From positions 186,001 to 250,000 of the forward strand of contig NZ_FPCK01000003.1 in NCBI RefSeq assembly GCF_900116545.1: a stretch of DNA of 64,000 nt, in the 5' to 3' direction. Positions 53,910 to 63,523 of the stretch are shown here, one piece after another. The stretch is from Devosia crocina (GTDB lineage Bacteria > Pseudomonadota > Alphaproteobacteria > Rhizobiales > Devosiaceae). The notes under the pieces were generated by a model. The model made no database searches. It was not told the DNA's origin and saw only the letters and a program-made list of their open reading frames with translations. A program made the position numbers and the translations under genes. Within the stretch, counting starts at the first letter, position 1; each line of letters opens with the position of its first letter.

Positions 53910-54446
53910 ATGACTTTTGCAGTCATCAAGACGGGCGGCAAGCAGTACAAGGTTGCTGCCAATGACGTCCTCAAGATCGAAAAGCTCGACGCTGAAGTTG
54001 GCGACATCGTCACCTTCGACGAAGTCCTGATGGTTGGCGACACCATCGGCGCGCCGTTGGTGGAAGGCGCCCTGGTTGCGGCCGAGCTCGTCGAGACCAA
54101 GAAGCAGAAGACCGTCATCATCTTCAAGAAGCGTCGTCGTCACAATTCGCGTCGCCGCAACGGTCACCGCCAGCTGTTGACCACGGTCCGCATCACCGAA
54201 ATCCTGACCGGCGGCGCCAAGCCGACGATCCAGGCTGCCGCCAAGGCAGACACGACGGATGCCGTGACTGAAAAGGCTCCGGCCAAGAAGGCTGCGCCAA
54301 AGGCAGATGCTGCCGAGGCAACCGAGGCCAAGGCCGCGCCGAAGAAGGCTGCGCCCAAGAAGGCTGCTGCCGAAGGCGAAGCGGCTGAAAAGCCGGCAAA
54401 GAAGGCCCCGGCCAAAAAGGCCGCTCCCAAGGCCGATCAGGAATAA
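53910..54446 (+). CDS. rplU: 50S ribosomal protein L21 with Ala/Lys-rich tail
   Basis: 178 residues, against about 103 in E. coli. Residues 1-102 are normal L21 ([26 protein letters not shown], then [23 protein letters not shown]). The last ~75 are an alanine/lysine-rich tail of AKKAAPK-type repeats, as found in other Hyphomicrobiales L21. Start ATG 53910 matches the universal N-terminus. Ribosomal large-subunit protein. It precedes rpmA by 14 bp. Confidence 0.95.
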   Translation: MTFAVIKTGGKQYKVAANDVLKIEKLDAEVGDIVTFDEVLMVGDTIGAPLVEGALVAAELVETKKQKTVIIFKKRRRHNSRRRNGHRQLLTTVRITEILTGGAKPTIQAAAKADTTDAVTEKAPAKKAAPKADAAEATEAKAAPKKAAPKKAAAEGEAAEKPAKKAPAKKAAPKADQE

Positions 54447-54460
54447 GAGGAAGCTAGACC

Positions 54461-54727
54461 ATGGCACATAAGAAAGCAGGCGGTTCATCCCGCAACGGTC
54501 GTGATACCGCTGGCCGTCGTCTCGGCGTGAAGAAGTTCGGCGGCGAAGCCGTCGTCGCCGGCAACATCATCATTCGTCAGCGCGGCACCAAGTGGGCTGT
54601 CGGCACCGGTGTTGGCCTGGGCAAGGATCACACGATCTATGCTCTGGTCGATGGCAGCGTCGCGTTCCGCACCCGCGCGAACAATAAAGTACACGTGTCT
54701 GTCATCCCGGCAGAGGCCGCCGAATAA
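54461..54727 (+). CDS. rpmA: 50S ribosomal protein L27
   Basis: 88 residues, full length: [55 protein letters not shown]. The N-terminus reaches the peptidyl-transferase centre. There is no cleavable pro-sequence as in Firmicutes. GAGGAAG precedes ATG 54461. It shares a transcript with rplU. Confidence 0.97.
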   Translation: MAHKKAGGSSRNGRDTAGRRLGVKKFGGEAVVAGNIIIRQRGTKWAVGTGVGLGKDHTIYALVDGSVAFRTRANNKVHVSVIPAEAAE

Positions 54728-54798
54728 CCCGGCAGGCTTGACAAACCCGCCGGTGACCAGTTCCCCGGCAGCGTTTGGCAACACACCAGAGCTTGAGA

Positions 54799-54826
54799 GG
54801 GGAACCGGTCAGCCGGTTCCCCTTTT
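54799..54826 (+). terminator. Intrinsic terminator after rpmA
   Basis: A perfect 10-bp stem GGGGAACCGG/CCGGTTCCCC with a 4-nt loop, followed by TTTT. It ends the rplU-rpmA unit 20 bp before the first acetyltransferase gene. Confidence 0.9.
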
Positions 54827-54845
54827 CGTATTCTGGAGCACCACG

Positions 54846-55376
54846 ATGACCGCCCTCAAGGACCGCCTGCCCACGACGCTGACCACCGCGCGCCTGACGC
54901 TTGTCGAGCCGATCATGGCGCATGCTCCGGACATTGCGAAACTGGCAAATAACGAGCGCGTACATAGGGTTATGTCCCGTCTGCCCTTTCCCTATACCGA
55001 GGACGATGCGCGCTTTTTCATTGAAGAGGTCGTGCCGAGCCCCGAGGAAAAATGCTTTGCTATCAAAGCGGGTGAAAAGCTGATCGGGATCATCGGTCTG
55101 CGCATGGAGGCTGAGGCACTGCCCGAGCTTGGCTATTGGCTGGGCGAGCCGTTCTGGGGGCAGGGTTTTGCTACCGAAGCGGGTGAAGCGATGGTTGCGG
55201 CAGCGCGCGCAGGAGGGGCCCAAGGGCTGCGATCGCGTGCGCTTCTGGTCAACACCAAGTCGCGAAAAGTGCTCGAAAAACTGGGGTTCCGGGAAATCGG
55301 GGAAGGTACGGACGAAAAAGGCACGCTTGAGGGCCAGAGGGTCATGTTCATGCGGCTGGAGTTCGAGAAGAGATGA
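54846..55376 (+). CDS. GNAT N-acetyltransferase (RimJ/RimL-like), copy 1
   Basis: 176 residues. GNAT fold with TTARLTLVEPIMAHAPDIAKLAN at the start, acetyl-CoA site LGYWLGEPFWGQGFATEAGEAMV and VNTKSRKVLEKLGFREIG near the end. GGAG precedes ATG 54846. Its stop overlaps the next GNAT gene by 4 nt. Its substrate may be a protein N-terminus; RimJ/RimL act on ribosomal proteins S5 and L12, but this is inference from family and location. Confidence 0.87.
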   Translation: MTALKDRLPTTLTTARLTLVEPIMAHAPDIAKLANNERVHRVMSRLPFPYTEDDARFFIEEVVPSPEEKCFAIKAGEKLIGIIGLRMEAEALPELGYWLGEPFWGQGFATEAGEAMVAAARAGGAQGLRSRALLVNTKSRKVLEKLGFREIGEGTDEKGTLEGQRVMFMRLEFEKR

Positions 55377-55966
55377 CCGTTCTCGAAACCGAAAGACTGA
55401 TTATGCGCGCGCCGCGTCTCGAGGATGCGCCCTGCTATACGCTGGGCATCAGCGAATTTGCGGTTGCCCGGTGGCTGACGCCCGTGCCGTGGCCGTTCAC
55501 GCTCTCGATGGCGCAGGATTTTTTGCGCGCGGCGCCGGAGGCGAGGCCCGAAAAGGCACTCTTCATCGTCGAGCACAAGCGCAAGGGCCTGATCGGCTGC
55601 GTGATGCTGGCGAGCGAACTCGGCTTCTGGATTGCCCGGCCCCATTGGCACAGAGGATATGCGACCGAGGCGGCGAGCGCCCTGATCGACTGGCATTTCG
55701 ATGGCACGCGCCAGGAGACAATTCGTTCGAGCGCTCACCGCAACAATTTGGCTTCGCTCCGGCTCAAGGCGCGGCTCGGCTTTGTCGCAACGGGAAAGGA
55801 GCTGCGCTTTTCCCAGGCGCTGCAGCATAATGTCGAGCACGTCACGACCGCACTGAGCCGGACGGACTGGCAGGCCCGCAAAGCCGACAGGAGTGCGGCG
55901 AGTTGGGTCGGCGTTGGCGAGCGTCAGGGGAGCGCACCGATGATCGCGCCCGAGGCGGTGCCATGA
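55373..55966 (+). CDS. GNAT N-acetyltransferase, copy 2
   Basis: 197 residues. Family start LETERLIMRAPRLEDAPCY, acetyl-CoA site LGFWIARPHWHRGYATEAASALI and the closing helix NNLASLRLKARLGFVATG. The first part carries WLTPVPWPFTLSMAQDFL. A tail of ~35 residues beyond the fold is not conserved-looking. It overlaps genes on both sides by 4 nt (ATGA). Confidence 0.86.
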   Translation: MTVLETERLIMRAPRLEDAPCYTLGISEFAVARWLTPVPWPFTLSMAQDFLRAAPEARPEKALFIVEHKRKGLIGCVMLASELGFWIARPHWHRGYATEAASALIDWHFDGTRQETIRSSAHRNNLASLRLKARLGFVATGKELRFSQALQHNVEHVTTALSRTDWQARKADRSAASWVGVGERQGSAPMIAPEAVP

Positions 55967-56502
55967 TGCTGCCCATCATCGAAACGGACCGCCTGATCCT
56001 GCGGGCGCCACGTCCGCAGGATGCAAGTGCCATCGCGCGATATCTCAATGACTTCGAGGTGGCGGGAAATCTCGCGCGCGTGCCCTTCCCCTATACCCTT
56101 GCCGATGCCGAGGCCTGGCTCAGGACCCGACACACCGACATGGCTGTCGAGGACGCCAATTTCACCATCGAGCTCAAGGGGCGCGGCTATGTGGGCCATG
56201 TCGGGTTTCATCCCGGACCAGATGGGCCCATCATCGGCTATTGGCTGGGAAAACCCTTTTGGGGTCAGGGCATCATGACCGAGGCGGCCGCGACAGCGCT
56301 TGACTGGTTTTTCGAGGCCAGCAAGGCGCCGGTAGTTTATTCGGGCGTTTTTCATTTCAACCACGCTTCGCTCGCGATCCAGCACAAGCTCGGATTTACG
56401 CAAACCGGACGAAGCTGGTTGCTCTGCCTTGCGCGCGACGCCGAGGTGGAGCATATCGACACACAATTGACGCTTGGCGTCTGGAAGGCACGACGCACAT
56501 GA
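55963..56502 (+). CDS. GNAT N-acetyltransferase, copy 3
   Basis: 179 residues. Start [40 protein letters not shown], acetyl-CoA site [25 protein letters not shown] and [17 protein letters not shown]. It resembles copy 1 most (PFPYT and GxPFWGQG motifs). ATG 55963 overlaps the stop of copy 2 and its own stop overlaps obgE by 4 nt, so all four genes are translationally chained. Confidence 0.87.
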   Translation: MMLPIIETDRLILRAPRPQDASAIARYLNDFEVAGNLARVPFPYTLADAEAWLRTRHTDMAVEDANFTIELKGRGYVGHVGFHPGPDGPIIGYWLGKPFWGQGIMTEAAATALDWFFEASKAPVVYSGVFHFNHASLAIQHKLGFTQTGRSWLLCLARDAEVEHIDTQLTLGVWKARRT

Positions 56503-57542
56503 AATTTCTCGATCAGGCCAAGGTCTATATCAAGTCCGGTGACGGCGGCGGTGGCGCTGTCAGCTTTCACCGTGAAAAATTCATCGAGTTCGGCGGTCCC
56601 GATGGCGGCAATGGCGGGCGCGGCGGCGATGTCGTGGCGGTCTGCGCCGAAGGGCTCAACACGCTGATCGACTTCCGCTATCAGCAACACTTCCGTGCGC
56701 CGACCGGCATTCACGGCATGGGCAAGAACCGGGCTGGCGCCAATGGCGAAGACATCGTGCTGCGCGTGCCCAAGGGCACCCAGATCTTTGAGGAAGACCA
56801 GGAAACCCTGATCGCCGATTTCACCGAGATCGGCCAGCGGGTGGTCCTGCTCAAGGGCGGCAATGGCGGGTTCGGCAATGCCTATTTCAAGACCTCCTCG
56901 AACCAGGCGCCGCGCCATGCCAATCCCGGCCAGCCAGGCATGGAAAAAGGCATCTGGCTGCGGTTGAAGCTGATCGCCGATGCCGGTCTTGTCGGCCAGC
57001 CCAATGCCGGCAAGTCGACATTTCTGGCAGCGGTTTCGGCGGCCAAGCCGAAAATCGCCGATTATCCATTCACGACCCTTCACCCCAATCTCGGTGTCGT
57101 CAAAGCGGGCGAACGTGAATTCGTGCTGGCTGACATTCCGGGCCTCATCGAAGGGGCGAGCGAAGGCATCGGTATCGGCGACCGGTTCCTGGGCCATATC
57201 GAGCGCTGCGGCGTGCTGATTCACCTGATCGATGGGACCAATGAGGACGTGGCCCATGTCTACGAGGCGGTGCGCTACGAACTGGGCGCCTATGCCGATG
57301 TGCTGGCGAATAAGCCTGAAATCGTCGTGCTCAACAAGGTCGACGCGCTTTCGCCAGAAGAGTTGAAGGATAAGGTGAAGGCGCTCAAGAAGGCCAGCAA
57401 GGCTGAAGTTCACGCCATTTCCGGCGCGACCGGCGAGGGCGTCGAAAAAGTGCTCTATTCCGTGCTTGCGGTGATCGACGAGAGCCGGGCGGAAGAAGCG
57501 GCCCTCCATGCGCCCAAGACGGAAGAAAAATGGACGCCTTGA
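56499..57542 (+). CDS. obgE: GTPase ObgE/CgtA
   Basis: 347 residues. The glycine-rich Obg domain (1-158: [35 protein letters not shown]) is followed by the G domain with G1 [13 protein letters not shown]2 [13 protein letters not shown]3 [17 protein letters not shown]4 LNKVD and G5 SGATGEGV. It acts in late 50S subunit assembly and stress response. It is linked to three GNAT genes by an ATGA overlap and sits downstream of rplU-rpmA, the usual alphaproteobacterial setting. Confidence 0.97.
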   Translation: MKFLDQAKVYIKSGDGGGGAVSFHREKFIEFGGPDGGNGGRGGDVVAVCAEGLNTLIDFRYQQHFRAPTGIHGMGKNRAGANGEDIVLRVPKGTQIFEEDQETLIADFTEIGQRVVLLKGGNGGFGNAYFKTSSNQAPRHANPGQPGMEKGIWLRLKLIADAGLVGQPNAGKSTFLAAVSAAKPKIADYPFTTLHPNLGVVKAGEREFVLADIPGLIEGASEGIGIGDRFLGHIERCGVLIHLIDGTNEDVAHVYEAVRYELGAYADVLANKPEIVVLNKVDALSPEELKDKVKALKKASKAEVHAISGATGEGVEKVLYSVLAVIDESRAEEAALHAPKTEEKWTP

Positions 57543-57545
57543 TCT

Positions 57546-57671
57546 CCCCCTCATCCGGCGCTACGCGCCACCTTCTCCCCGAGAGGGAGAAGAATGGCGG
57601 CAAACTCCACTCCCTGTTCCTCTCCCTCTCGGGGAGAGGTGGCCTGGCCTACGGCCGGGTCGGTGAGGGGG
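57546..57671. repeat. RIME-like palindromic intergenic repeat, copy 3
   Basis: Modules as at 1591-1721: CCCCTCATCCGGCGCTACGC first, then CCTCTCCCTCTCGGGGAGAGG, ending GGTGAGGGGGA. The element fills the obgE-proB gap. Its last purine run lies about 10 nt before the proB start and may act as the ribosome site. Confidence 0.85.
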
Positions 57672-57681
57672 ATGCCTCCCT

Positions 57682-58827
57682 TTGACCAACGCACTTGCCC
57701 CCTATCGCCGCATCACCATCAAGATCGGCTCGGCGCTGCTGGTCGATAAAGCCGGCAAGCTCAGAAAATCCTGGCTCGACGATCTGGCAGCCGACATTGC
57801 CGCGTTGAAAGCCGAGGGGCGCGACATCGTCGTCGTGTCCTCGGGCGCCATTGCGCTTGGGCGGGGGCTGCTGGGGCTGTCTGCGGTGTCGCTGACGCTC
57901 GAACAATCGCAAGCGGCGGCAAGTGCGGGGCAGATTGCCCTGTCGCAGGCTTGGGCCGAGGCGCTGGGGCGGCATGGAATCGTCACCGGGCAGATCCTGA
58001 TCACGCCCAACATCACCGAAGAGCGTCGTTATTATCTCAATGCGCGCACGACGGTCACGACCCTGCTCGGGCTCGGCGCCATCCCGATCTTCAACGAAAA
58101 CGACAGCGTCGCCACTGCCGAAATCCGCTATGGCGACAATGACCGGCTCTCGGCGCGCGTCGCCACCATGATCGAAGCCGATTGCCTGGTGCTGCTGTCC
58201 GATATCGACGGGCTCTATACCGCGCCTCCCGCCAGGGACCCGGACGCAACCCATATTCCCGTTGTCGAAGCGATCACCCCGGCGATCGAAGCCATGGCCG
58301 GCGGCGCGGCGAGCCACCTTTCACGCGGCGGCATGACGACCAAGGTAGAAGCGGGCAAGATCGCAACCCTTGCCGGCACAGCGATGATCATCGCCAAGGG
58401 CACGGAGAACCATCCTCTGCAAGCCCTGACCGAAGGCGGACGGCATACGCTTTTTCACCCGGCCCGTTCGCGGGCCCAGGCGCGAAAACGTTGGATCATG
58501 GGCACGTTGAACGTCGCTGGAACATTGCAGGTCGATGCCGGCGCGGCGGGCGCGCTCAAGAACGGGCGCTCGCTCCTGCCGATCGGGATCACCAGAATTA
58601 CCGGCGCGTTCGAGCGCGGCGATACACTGGCGGTGCTCGATCCCGATGGGCGGGAAATTGCCCGGGGCCTTGCCGGGCTCGATAGCGAGGATGCCCGGCT
58701 CGTCATGGGCAAGCGCAGCAACTCGATGGTGGAACTGCTCGGCAGCGGCAATCGGAGCGAAATGATCCACCGGGACAATCTGGTGCTGACCGGGGCAATG
58801 GAGGAATGGGCCTATGATCGCAGCTGA
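57682..58827 (+). CDS. proB: Glutamate 5-kinase ProB
   Basis: 381 residues. The first enzyme of proline synthesis. The amino-acid-kinase domain has [63 protein letters not shown] and [21 protein letters not shown] domain ([17 protein letters not shown]...[21 protein letters not shown]) covers about 275-370. It starts with TTG at 57682. No ATG fits, and the only ribosome site is the end of the RIME-like repeat. It overlaps proA by 14 nt. Confidence 0.95.
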   Translation: MTNALAPYRRITIKIGSALLVDKAGKLRKSWLDDLAADIAALKAEGRDIVVVSSGAIALGRGLLGLSAVSLTLEQSQAAASAGQIALSQAWAEALGRHGIVTGQILITPNITEERRYYLNARTTVTTLLGLGAIPIFNENDSVATAEIRYGDNDRLSARVATMIEADCLVLLSDIDGLYTAPPARDPDATHIPVVEAITPAIEAMAGGAASHLSRGGMTTKVEAGKIATLAGTAMIIAKGTENHPLQALTEGGRHTLFHPARSRAQARKRWIMGTLNVAGTLQVDAGAAGALKNGRSLLPIGITRITGAFERGDTLAVLDPDGREIARGLAGLDSEDARLVMGKRSNSMVELLGSGNRSEMIHRDNLVLTGAMEEWAYDRS

Positions 58828-60097
58828 CGTGACTTCAACGGATCTGGCCACCATCATGCTCGACCTCGGGCGGCGGGCCAAGGCTGCTTCATCCAAACTT
58901 GCCACGGCAAGCGCCGAGCGCAAGCACGCGGCGCTGATCGGGGCGGCCGAGGCGGTGCGCATGCGCAAGGCCCAGATTCTTGACGCCAATGCGCTCGACA
59001 TGGACAACGCCGTCCAAAAGGGCATGACAAAAGCCTTTCAGGACCGGTTGCTGCTGACCGACGGACGGCTCGACGCCATTGTCGATGCCCTGCGCGCCAT
59101 TGCCGAACTGCCCGATCCGGTCGGGGCGATCATCAGCGAATGGGACCGGCCCAATGGGCTGCATATCGAGCGCGTGCGCACCCCGCTCGGGGTCATCGGC
59201 GTCATTTATGAAAGCCGGCCCAATGTGACGGCAGATGCCGGTGCATTGTGCCTCAAGTCCGGCAACGCGGTTATCTTGCGTGGCGGGAGCGACAGCGTCT
59301 ATTCCTCGCGCGCGCTGGTCGAGTGCCTGCGGCTTGGGCTCAAGCAGGCCGGCCTGCCCGAGGATGGCGTGCAACTGGTCCCAACGACCGACCGCGCCGC
59401 AGTCGGGGAAATGCTCGGCGGGCTCGATGGCGCAATTGACGTGATCGTCCCGCGCGGCGGCAAGTCGCTGGTGGCGCGCGTCCAGTCCGAAGCGCGGGTG
59501 CCGGTCTTTGCCCATCTCGAAGGGCTGGTGCATGTCTATATCGACCGCTCCGCCGATCTCGATAAGGCCGTTTCCGTGACGCTCAACGCCAAGATGCGGC
59601 GCACCGGCATTTGCGGAGCAGCCGAAACGCTGCTCGTGCACAAAGATGTCGTGCCGACGCACCTCAAGCCCATCATCGATGCGCTTCTGGCCAAGGGCTG
59701 CGAAATCCGAGGCGATGCGATGGTGCAGTCCTTGATTGTGGAAGCAAAGCCGGCGACGGAAGAAGACTGGAAGACCGAATACGAAGACGCGATCATCTCG
59801 GTCAGGGTCGTCGAAAGCCTTGAAGCGGCGATCGCCCATATCGAACACTATTCGAGCCACCACACCGAGGCGATCATCGCCGAGGACCCGGCAGCGGTCG
59901 AAAAATTCTTCAACGAAATCGACAGCGCCATCCTGATGCACAATGCCTCGACCCAGTTTGCCGATGGCGGTGAATTCGGGTTTGGCGGCGAAATCGGGAT
60001 TGCGACGGGCAAGATGCACGCCCGCGGGCCGGTGGGAGTGGAGCAGCTGACGAGTTTCAAATATCGCGTGCGCGGCGACGGGCAGTTGCGGGCGTGA
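58814..60097 (+). CDS. proA: Glutamate-5-semialdehyde (gamma-glutamyl phosphate) reductase ProA
   Basis: 427 residues. Second enzyme of proline synthesis. The catalytic cysteine is in [15 protein letters not shown] near residue 267. Others are [52 protein letters not shown] and [29 protein letters not shown]. The start at ATG 58814 overlaps proB, as is usual. Proline may also serve as a compatible solute here, but that is inference. Confidence 0.97.
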   Translation: MIAADVTSTDLATIMLDLGRRAKAASSKLATASAERKHAALIGAAEAVRMRKAQILDANALDMDNAVQKGMTKAFQDRLLLTDGRLDAIVDALRAIAELPDPVGAIISEWDRPNGLHIERVRTPLGVIGVIYESRPNVTADAGALCLKSGNAVILRGGSDSVYSSRALVECLRLGLKQAGLPEDGVQLVPTTDRAAVGEMLGGLDGAIDVIVPRGGKSLVARVQSEARVPVFAHLEGLVHVYIDRSADLDKAVSVTLNAKMRRTGICGAAETLLVHKDVVPTHLKPIIDALLAKGCEIRGDAMVQSLIVEAKPATEEDWKTEYEDAIISVRVVESLEAAIAHIEHYSSHHTEAIIAEDPAAVEKFFNEIDSAILMHNASTQFADGGEFGFGGEIGIATGKMHARGPVGVEQLTSFKYRVRGDGQLRA

Positions 60098-60134
60098 TGA
60101 GAAGCGGCCATTCTTTGATGCCTAGGCTCTTGCG

Positions 60135-60249
60135 CCCCCTCTCCCTCTGGGGGAGAGGGAGGGGTGAGGGGGCCTTAAGTAGAACTTTGGCACCAACTAG
60201 GCCCCCTCACCCGCCGCGTCGCGGCTACCTCTCCCCCAAAGGGAGAGGT
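60135..60249. repeat. RIME-like palindromic intergenic repeat, copy 4
   Basis: Two inverted modules: CCCCCTCTCCCTCTGGGGGA to GGGGTGAGGGGG, and GCCCCCTCACCCGCCGCGTC to CTACCTCTCCCCCAAAGG ending GGGAGAGGTG. They pair as a long hairpin (CCCCCTCACC near 60203 with GGTGAGGGGG near 60163). The final GGGAGAGG at 60241-60248 lies 7 nt before the nadD GTG. Confidence 0.85.
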
Positions 60250-60254
60250 GAAGA

Positions 60255-60878
60255 GTGACTGCAATCGCCCGCATTTCCGGCGTGACCAGCCTGCCGCATT
60301 CGGCCGCAGGCATGCGAATTGGCCTGTTTGGCGGCAGCTTCAATCCCATCCACCAGGGCCACGTGCTGGTGATGGAGGAGACGCTGCGCCGCCTGGAACT
60401 CGATGCACTCTGGGTGCTGGTAACTCCAGGCAACCCGCTGAAAAGCCACGCCGAGCTGGCGCCGCTCTCCGAGCGTGTTCTGAATGCCAGGGAGATGATC
60501 AAGAATCCGCGTATCAAGGTTACGGGGTTCGAGGACGAAAAAAACTTTCGCTTTACCTGGCAGACGCTTGCTTTTCTCAAGACCACCCTGCCCGACCGGC
60601 GCTTCGTCTGGATCATGGGGGCCGATAGCCTGGCCGATTTTCACCGCTGGGAGCGCTGGCACGACATCGCGCGCCTCATGCCGATCGCGGTCTATGCAAG
60701 GCCCGGATCGTCGCGACGCGCCTTGGCTTCGCGTGCCGCGCTGGCCCTTGCGCCCGGGCGGATCGACGGGGAGGACGCCCCGACGCTTGCCGGGCTGCGC
60801 CCGCCTGCCTGGGTCTATCTGCACGGACGCCAATCGAGCCTGTCTTCGAGCGCCATTCGCGCGGAACGGAAGAATTGA
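60255..60878 (+). CDS. nadD: Nicotinate-nucleotide adenylyltransferase NadD
   Basis: Up to 207 residues. It joins nicotinate mononucleotide and ATP in NAD synthesis. The nucleotidyltransferase start GLFGGSFNPIHQGHVLVMEE, LWVLVTPGNPLK, FVWIMGADSLADFHRWERW and the closing SSLSSSAIRAERKN are diagnostic. GTG 60255 is favoured by GGGAGAGG 7 nt upstream; ATG 60312 (MRIGLFGG) would remove 19 residues. N-terminal extensions are normal in rhizobial NadD. Confidence 0.94.
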   Translation: MTAIARISGVTSLPHSAAGMRIGLFGGSFNPIHQGHVLVMEETLRRLELDALWVLVTPGNPLKSHAELAPLSERVLNAREMIKNPRIKVTGFEDEKNFRFTWQTLAFLKTTLPDRRFVWIMGADSLADFHRWERWHDIARLMPIAVYARPGSSRRALASRAALALAPGRIDGEDAPTLAGLRPPAWVYLHGRQSSLSSSAIRAERKN

Positions 60879-61052
60879 GCCCTGATCTTGCGAAAAAGAC
60901 TCCAAAAGCGCATATTGGGCGGAATGATCGTTGTCTTGAACAGGAACTGACGGCTTGCCGTTTGCCAAGACGCTGAAATATTCCGATCAACAACCAAGGA
61001 TGCTGATCCAACGCATGACCCATGCACACGCATGGGCGGAAGGCCGTTTCTG

Positions 61053-61442
61053 ATGGCCACGCCCAACAACACCGTGACGACCAAGGATGCCCCAGTGGCC
61101 ACTCCTGCTCTTTCCGTCGTCGACCTCATTCTCAACACGCTCGATGATGCCAAGGCCGAGGAAACCGTCTCGGTCGACATCACCGGCAAGTCCTCGCTCG
61201 CCGATCACATGATCGTCACCTCGGGCCGTTCCCAGCGCCATGTGGGCGCGGTGGCCGACCAGATCATCAGCGCCTTGCGCGACAACGGCTTCGGCAAGCC
61301 GCGGGTCGAAGGCCTGCCCCATTGCGACTGGGTCCTGGTCGATACCGGCGATGTGATCGTCCACATCTTCCGCCCCGAAGTGCGCGAGTTCTACAACATC
61401 GAAAAGATGTGGCAGGCCGATTTCGCGGCCGACGCCCACTGA
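61053..61442 (+). CDS. rsfS: Ribosome silencing factor RsfS
   Basis: 129 residues. It binds L14 and blocks 30S joining in starvation. Features are VVDLILNTLDDAKAEETVSVDITGKSSLADHMIVTSGRSQRHVGAVADQI, GLPHCDWVLVDTGDVIVHIFRPEVREFYNIEKMW. ATG 61053 is chosen for GGAAGG about 11 nt upstream; ATG 61032 would add seven residues but has no ribosome site. It is followed by rlmH, the common pair. Confidence 0.95.
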   Translation: MATPNNTVTTKDAPVATPALSVVDLILNTLDDAKAEETVSVDITGKSSLADHMIVTSGRSQRHVGAVADQIISALRDNGFGKPRVEGLPHCDWVLVDTGDVIVHIFRPEVREFYNIEKMWQADFAADAH

Positions 61443-61466
61443 TCGAGCGCCCGCTGGAATAAGCCT

Positions 61467-61949
61467 ATGCGCATAGCCATAGCCGCCGTGGGCCGGATGA
61501 AGTCCGGCCCCGAGCGCGAGCTTGTGTCCCGCTATCTCGAACGTGCCCAGCAGAGCGGCAAACCGCTCGCCCTGACCGGCTTTGATGTTTCTGAACTCAG
61601 TGAATCGCGTGCCGGCTCCGCCGCGGCGCGTAAGGTCGAGGAAGCCAAGGGCCTCCGCGCAGCCTTGCCGGACGGCGTTCTCGTCATGCTCGACGAGCGC
61701 GGCAAGGGGATCGGTTCGGACGCCTTTGCCCAGACCATCGCGCGTTGGCGTGACGATGGGCGGCCGGCGGTCTCCTTCGTCATCGGGGGAGCCGATGGCA
61801 TCGATCCCGATTTCGTGCGCAGCGCCGACCTGGCCTTGAGTTTTTCGCCCATGGTCTGGCCCCATCAACTGGTGCGCATCATGCTGGCCGAACAGCTCTA
61901 TCGCGCCACAACCATTCTCTCGGGTCACCCTTATCACCGCGGCGATTGA
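61467..61949 (+). CDS. rlmH: 23S rRNA (pseudouridine1915-N3)-methyltransferase RlmH
   Basis: 160 residues, SPOUT family. The SAM knot is shown by VSFVIGGADGIDPDFV and LSFSPMVWPHQLVRIMLAEQLYRATTILSGHPYHR. It methylates pseudouridine 1915 in helix 69. Located 24 bp after rsfS. Confidence 0.96.
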   Translation: MRIAIAAVGRMKSGPERELVSRYLERAQQSGKPLALTGFDVSELSESRAGSAAARKVEEAKGLRAALPDGVLVMLDERGKGIGSDAFAQTIARWRDDGRPAVSFVIGGADGIDPDFVRSADLALSFSPMVWPHQLVRIMLAEQLYRATTILSGHPYHRGD

Positions 61950-62116
61950 CATGGTCTGCCACAATTTCAGCGTTTCCCGACTCTAGGTGAGCCACGGAGG
62001 CTTTGCGGCAAACATGGTTAAGCACTGTTAACCTGTGGTTTTCCACCCGCTTGCTAATCTCGCGAACAGTGATTCGGGCGACCCCGCCGTGGTGGCGCCA
62101 GCATTGGGGAGTTGCC

Positions 62117-63517
62117 ATGCCGCTTGGGCTGGACAGCACTGTCAGAGCCATGCTTGGCGGCCTTGTGCTGACAGGAGCTCTCGTCTTGCCGCTCTTGGCT
62201 CAGACCGAGGCCCAGGCACCTGCTGAAACCCCGACAAGCGCGTCCGAACCGGCTGCCCCTGCTGCTGAGCCCACCGAGCCGGCCACCTCTCCACAGACCA
62301 GTGAGGCCACCGCAGACGAGCCGGCTTCTGCCGAAAGCCGCGCCGCCGATCTCGCCGAAGTCGAAGCCTCGCTCGAGCTCAGCCGCGAGCGCATCGACGC
62401 GCTCAAGGCCGAGATCGCCGAGATGGAGGGCGATCGCACGCGGCAGAACGCTGCCCTGATCGCCGCCGGACAACGCGTCAAGCTCGCCGAAATTGAAGTC
62501 GCCGATGTGGAAGAGCGCCTGTCCAACCTGATCGTTGACGAACTCGACGTGCGCGGACGGCTCGATGGCGCCGATGCCGAGATCGCCAACGTTCTCGCAG
62601 CGCTCGAGCGTATTTCGCTCAATCCACCCCCGGCTCTGATCGTTGATCCCACCGATGCTCTGGGTTCGGCACGTGGCGCCATGCTGATTGCCGCCATCGT
62701 GCCGCAGCTGCGCGCCCGGGCCGATGCCGTCGCCGCCGATCTCAAGGCACTGATGCTCATCAAGGATCAGGCGCTTGCCGAAGAGGCAACGCTCAAGGCC
62801 AACTATGCCGTGCTCGAGGAAGAGCAATTGCGCATCGCCACCTTGATCGCGGCGCGCAAGCAGGGAATCGAAACCGCGGGAGCGGCACTTTCCGCCGAGG
62901 AGCAGGCGGCCGTTGACCTTGCCGAACGCGCCAGCACCCTGCGCGAGCTGATTGCCGCCCTTTCGGCCCGGGCCAACCAGACTACATCGCCCACCGCGCC
63001 GGTTGACCCGGACCTGCCGCAGCTGTCCGCAGAGGCCATTGCGCTGGCCTTTGCCAACACTGCCCGCACAGAGCCGGCCGTGCCCTTTCAGTTAGCCCAG
63101 GGCTATCTTGCCCAACCCGCCAATGGTGTGACCGTGGTGCAATTCGGCGCCGGTGACGGCTTTGGCGGCATTTCGCAGGGCCAGTCGATCGTCACCCGCG
63201 CCGATGCCCAGGTGGTCGCTCCCGCCGATGGCTGGGTGCTCTACAAGGGGCCCTATCTCAATTACGGCCAGATCGTCATTCTCAATACGGGCCAGGGTTA
63301 TACTGCACTCCTCGCCGGGCTTGATACGATCTCGATCGATATCGGTCAGTTCGTGCTGATGGGCGAGCCGCTCGGCACGATGGGATCACGCACAATTGGA
63401 CGGACGGTGACGACCAATGCTGGCAACGCCCAGCCGACGCTTTATATTGAACTGCGACAGAACAACGAACCCATCGACCCCGAAGGCTGGTGGGCAGAGA
63501 ACGAACAGACGGGATAA
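62117..63517 (+). CDS. EnvC-like murein hydrolase activator (degenerate LytM/M23)
   Basis: 466 residues. Signal peptide (TVRAMLGGLVLTGALVLPLLAQ), Ala/Pro/Glu-rich linker, then coiled coil about 80-290 (SLELSRERIDALKAEIAEME, LKLAEIEVADVEERL). The C-terminal LytM-like domain (about 350-460) keeps the fold (VVAPADGWVLYKGPYLNYGQIVILNTGQGYTALLAGL) but lacks the catalytic His: the HLHFE motif is LYIELR and the His after VxI is Asn. So it is an amidase activator, as in EnvC, not a peptidase. Start ATG 62117 has GGGGAG upstream. It precedes ctpA by 6 bp. Confidence 0.88.
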   Translation: MPLGLDSTVRAMLGGLVLTGALVLPLLAQTEAQAPAETPTSASEPAAPAAEPTEPATSPQTSEATADEPASAESRAADLAEVEASLELSRERIDALKAEIAEMEGDRTRQNAALIAAGQRVKLAEIEVADVEERLSNLIVDELDVRGRLDGADAEIANVLAALERISLNPPPALIVDPTDALGSARGAMLIAAIVPQLRARADAVAADLKALMLIKDQALAEEATLKANYAVLEEEQLRIATLIAARKQGIETAGAALSAEEQAAVDLAERASTLRELIAALSARANQTTSPTAPVDPDLPQLSAEAIALAFANTARTEPAVPFQLAQGYLAQPANGVTVVQFGAGDGFGGISQGQSIVTRADAQVVAPADGWVLYKGPYLNYGQIVILNTGQGYTALLAGLDTISIDIGQFVLMGEPLGTMGSRTIGRTVTTNAGNAQPTLYIELRQNNEPIDPEGWWAENEQTG

Positions 63518-63523
63518 ATCCAT

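Noticed and set aside
54240..54440. Short repeats in the 3' part of rplU that might be a tandem repeat array or CRISPR
   Set aside because: They are codon repeats of the Ala/Lys-rich L21 tail, with no spacers; no CRISPR array is seen anywhere in the window.
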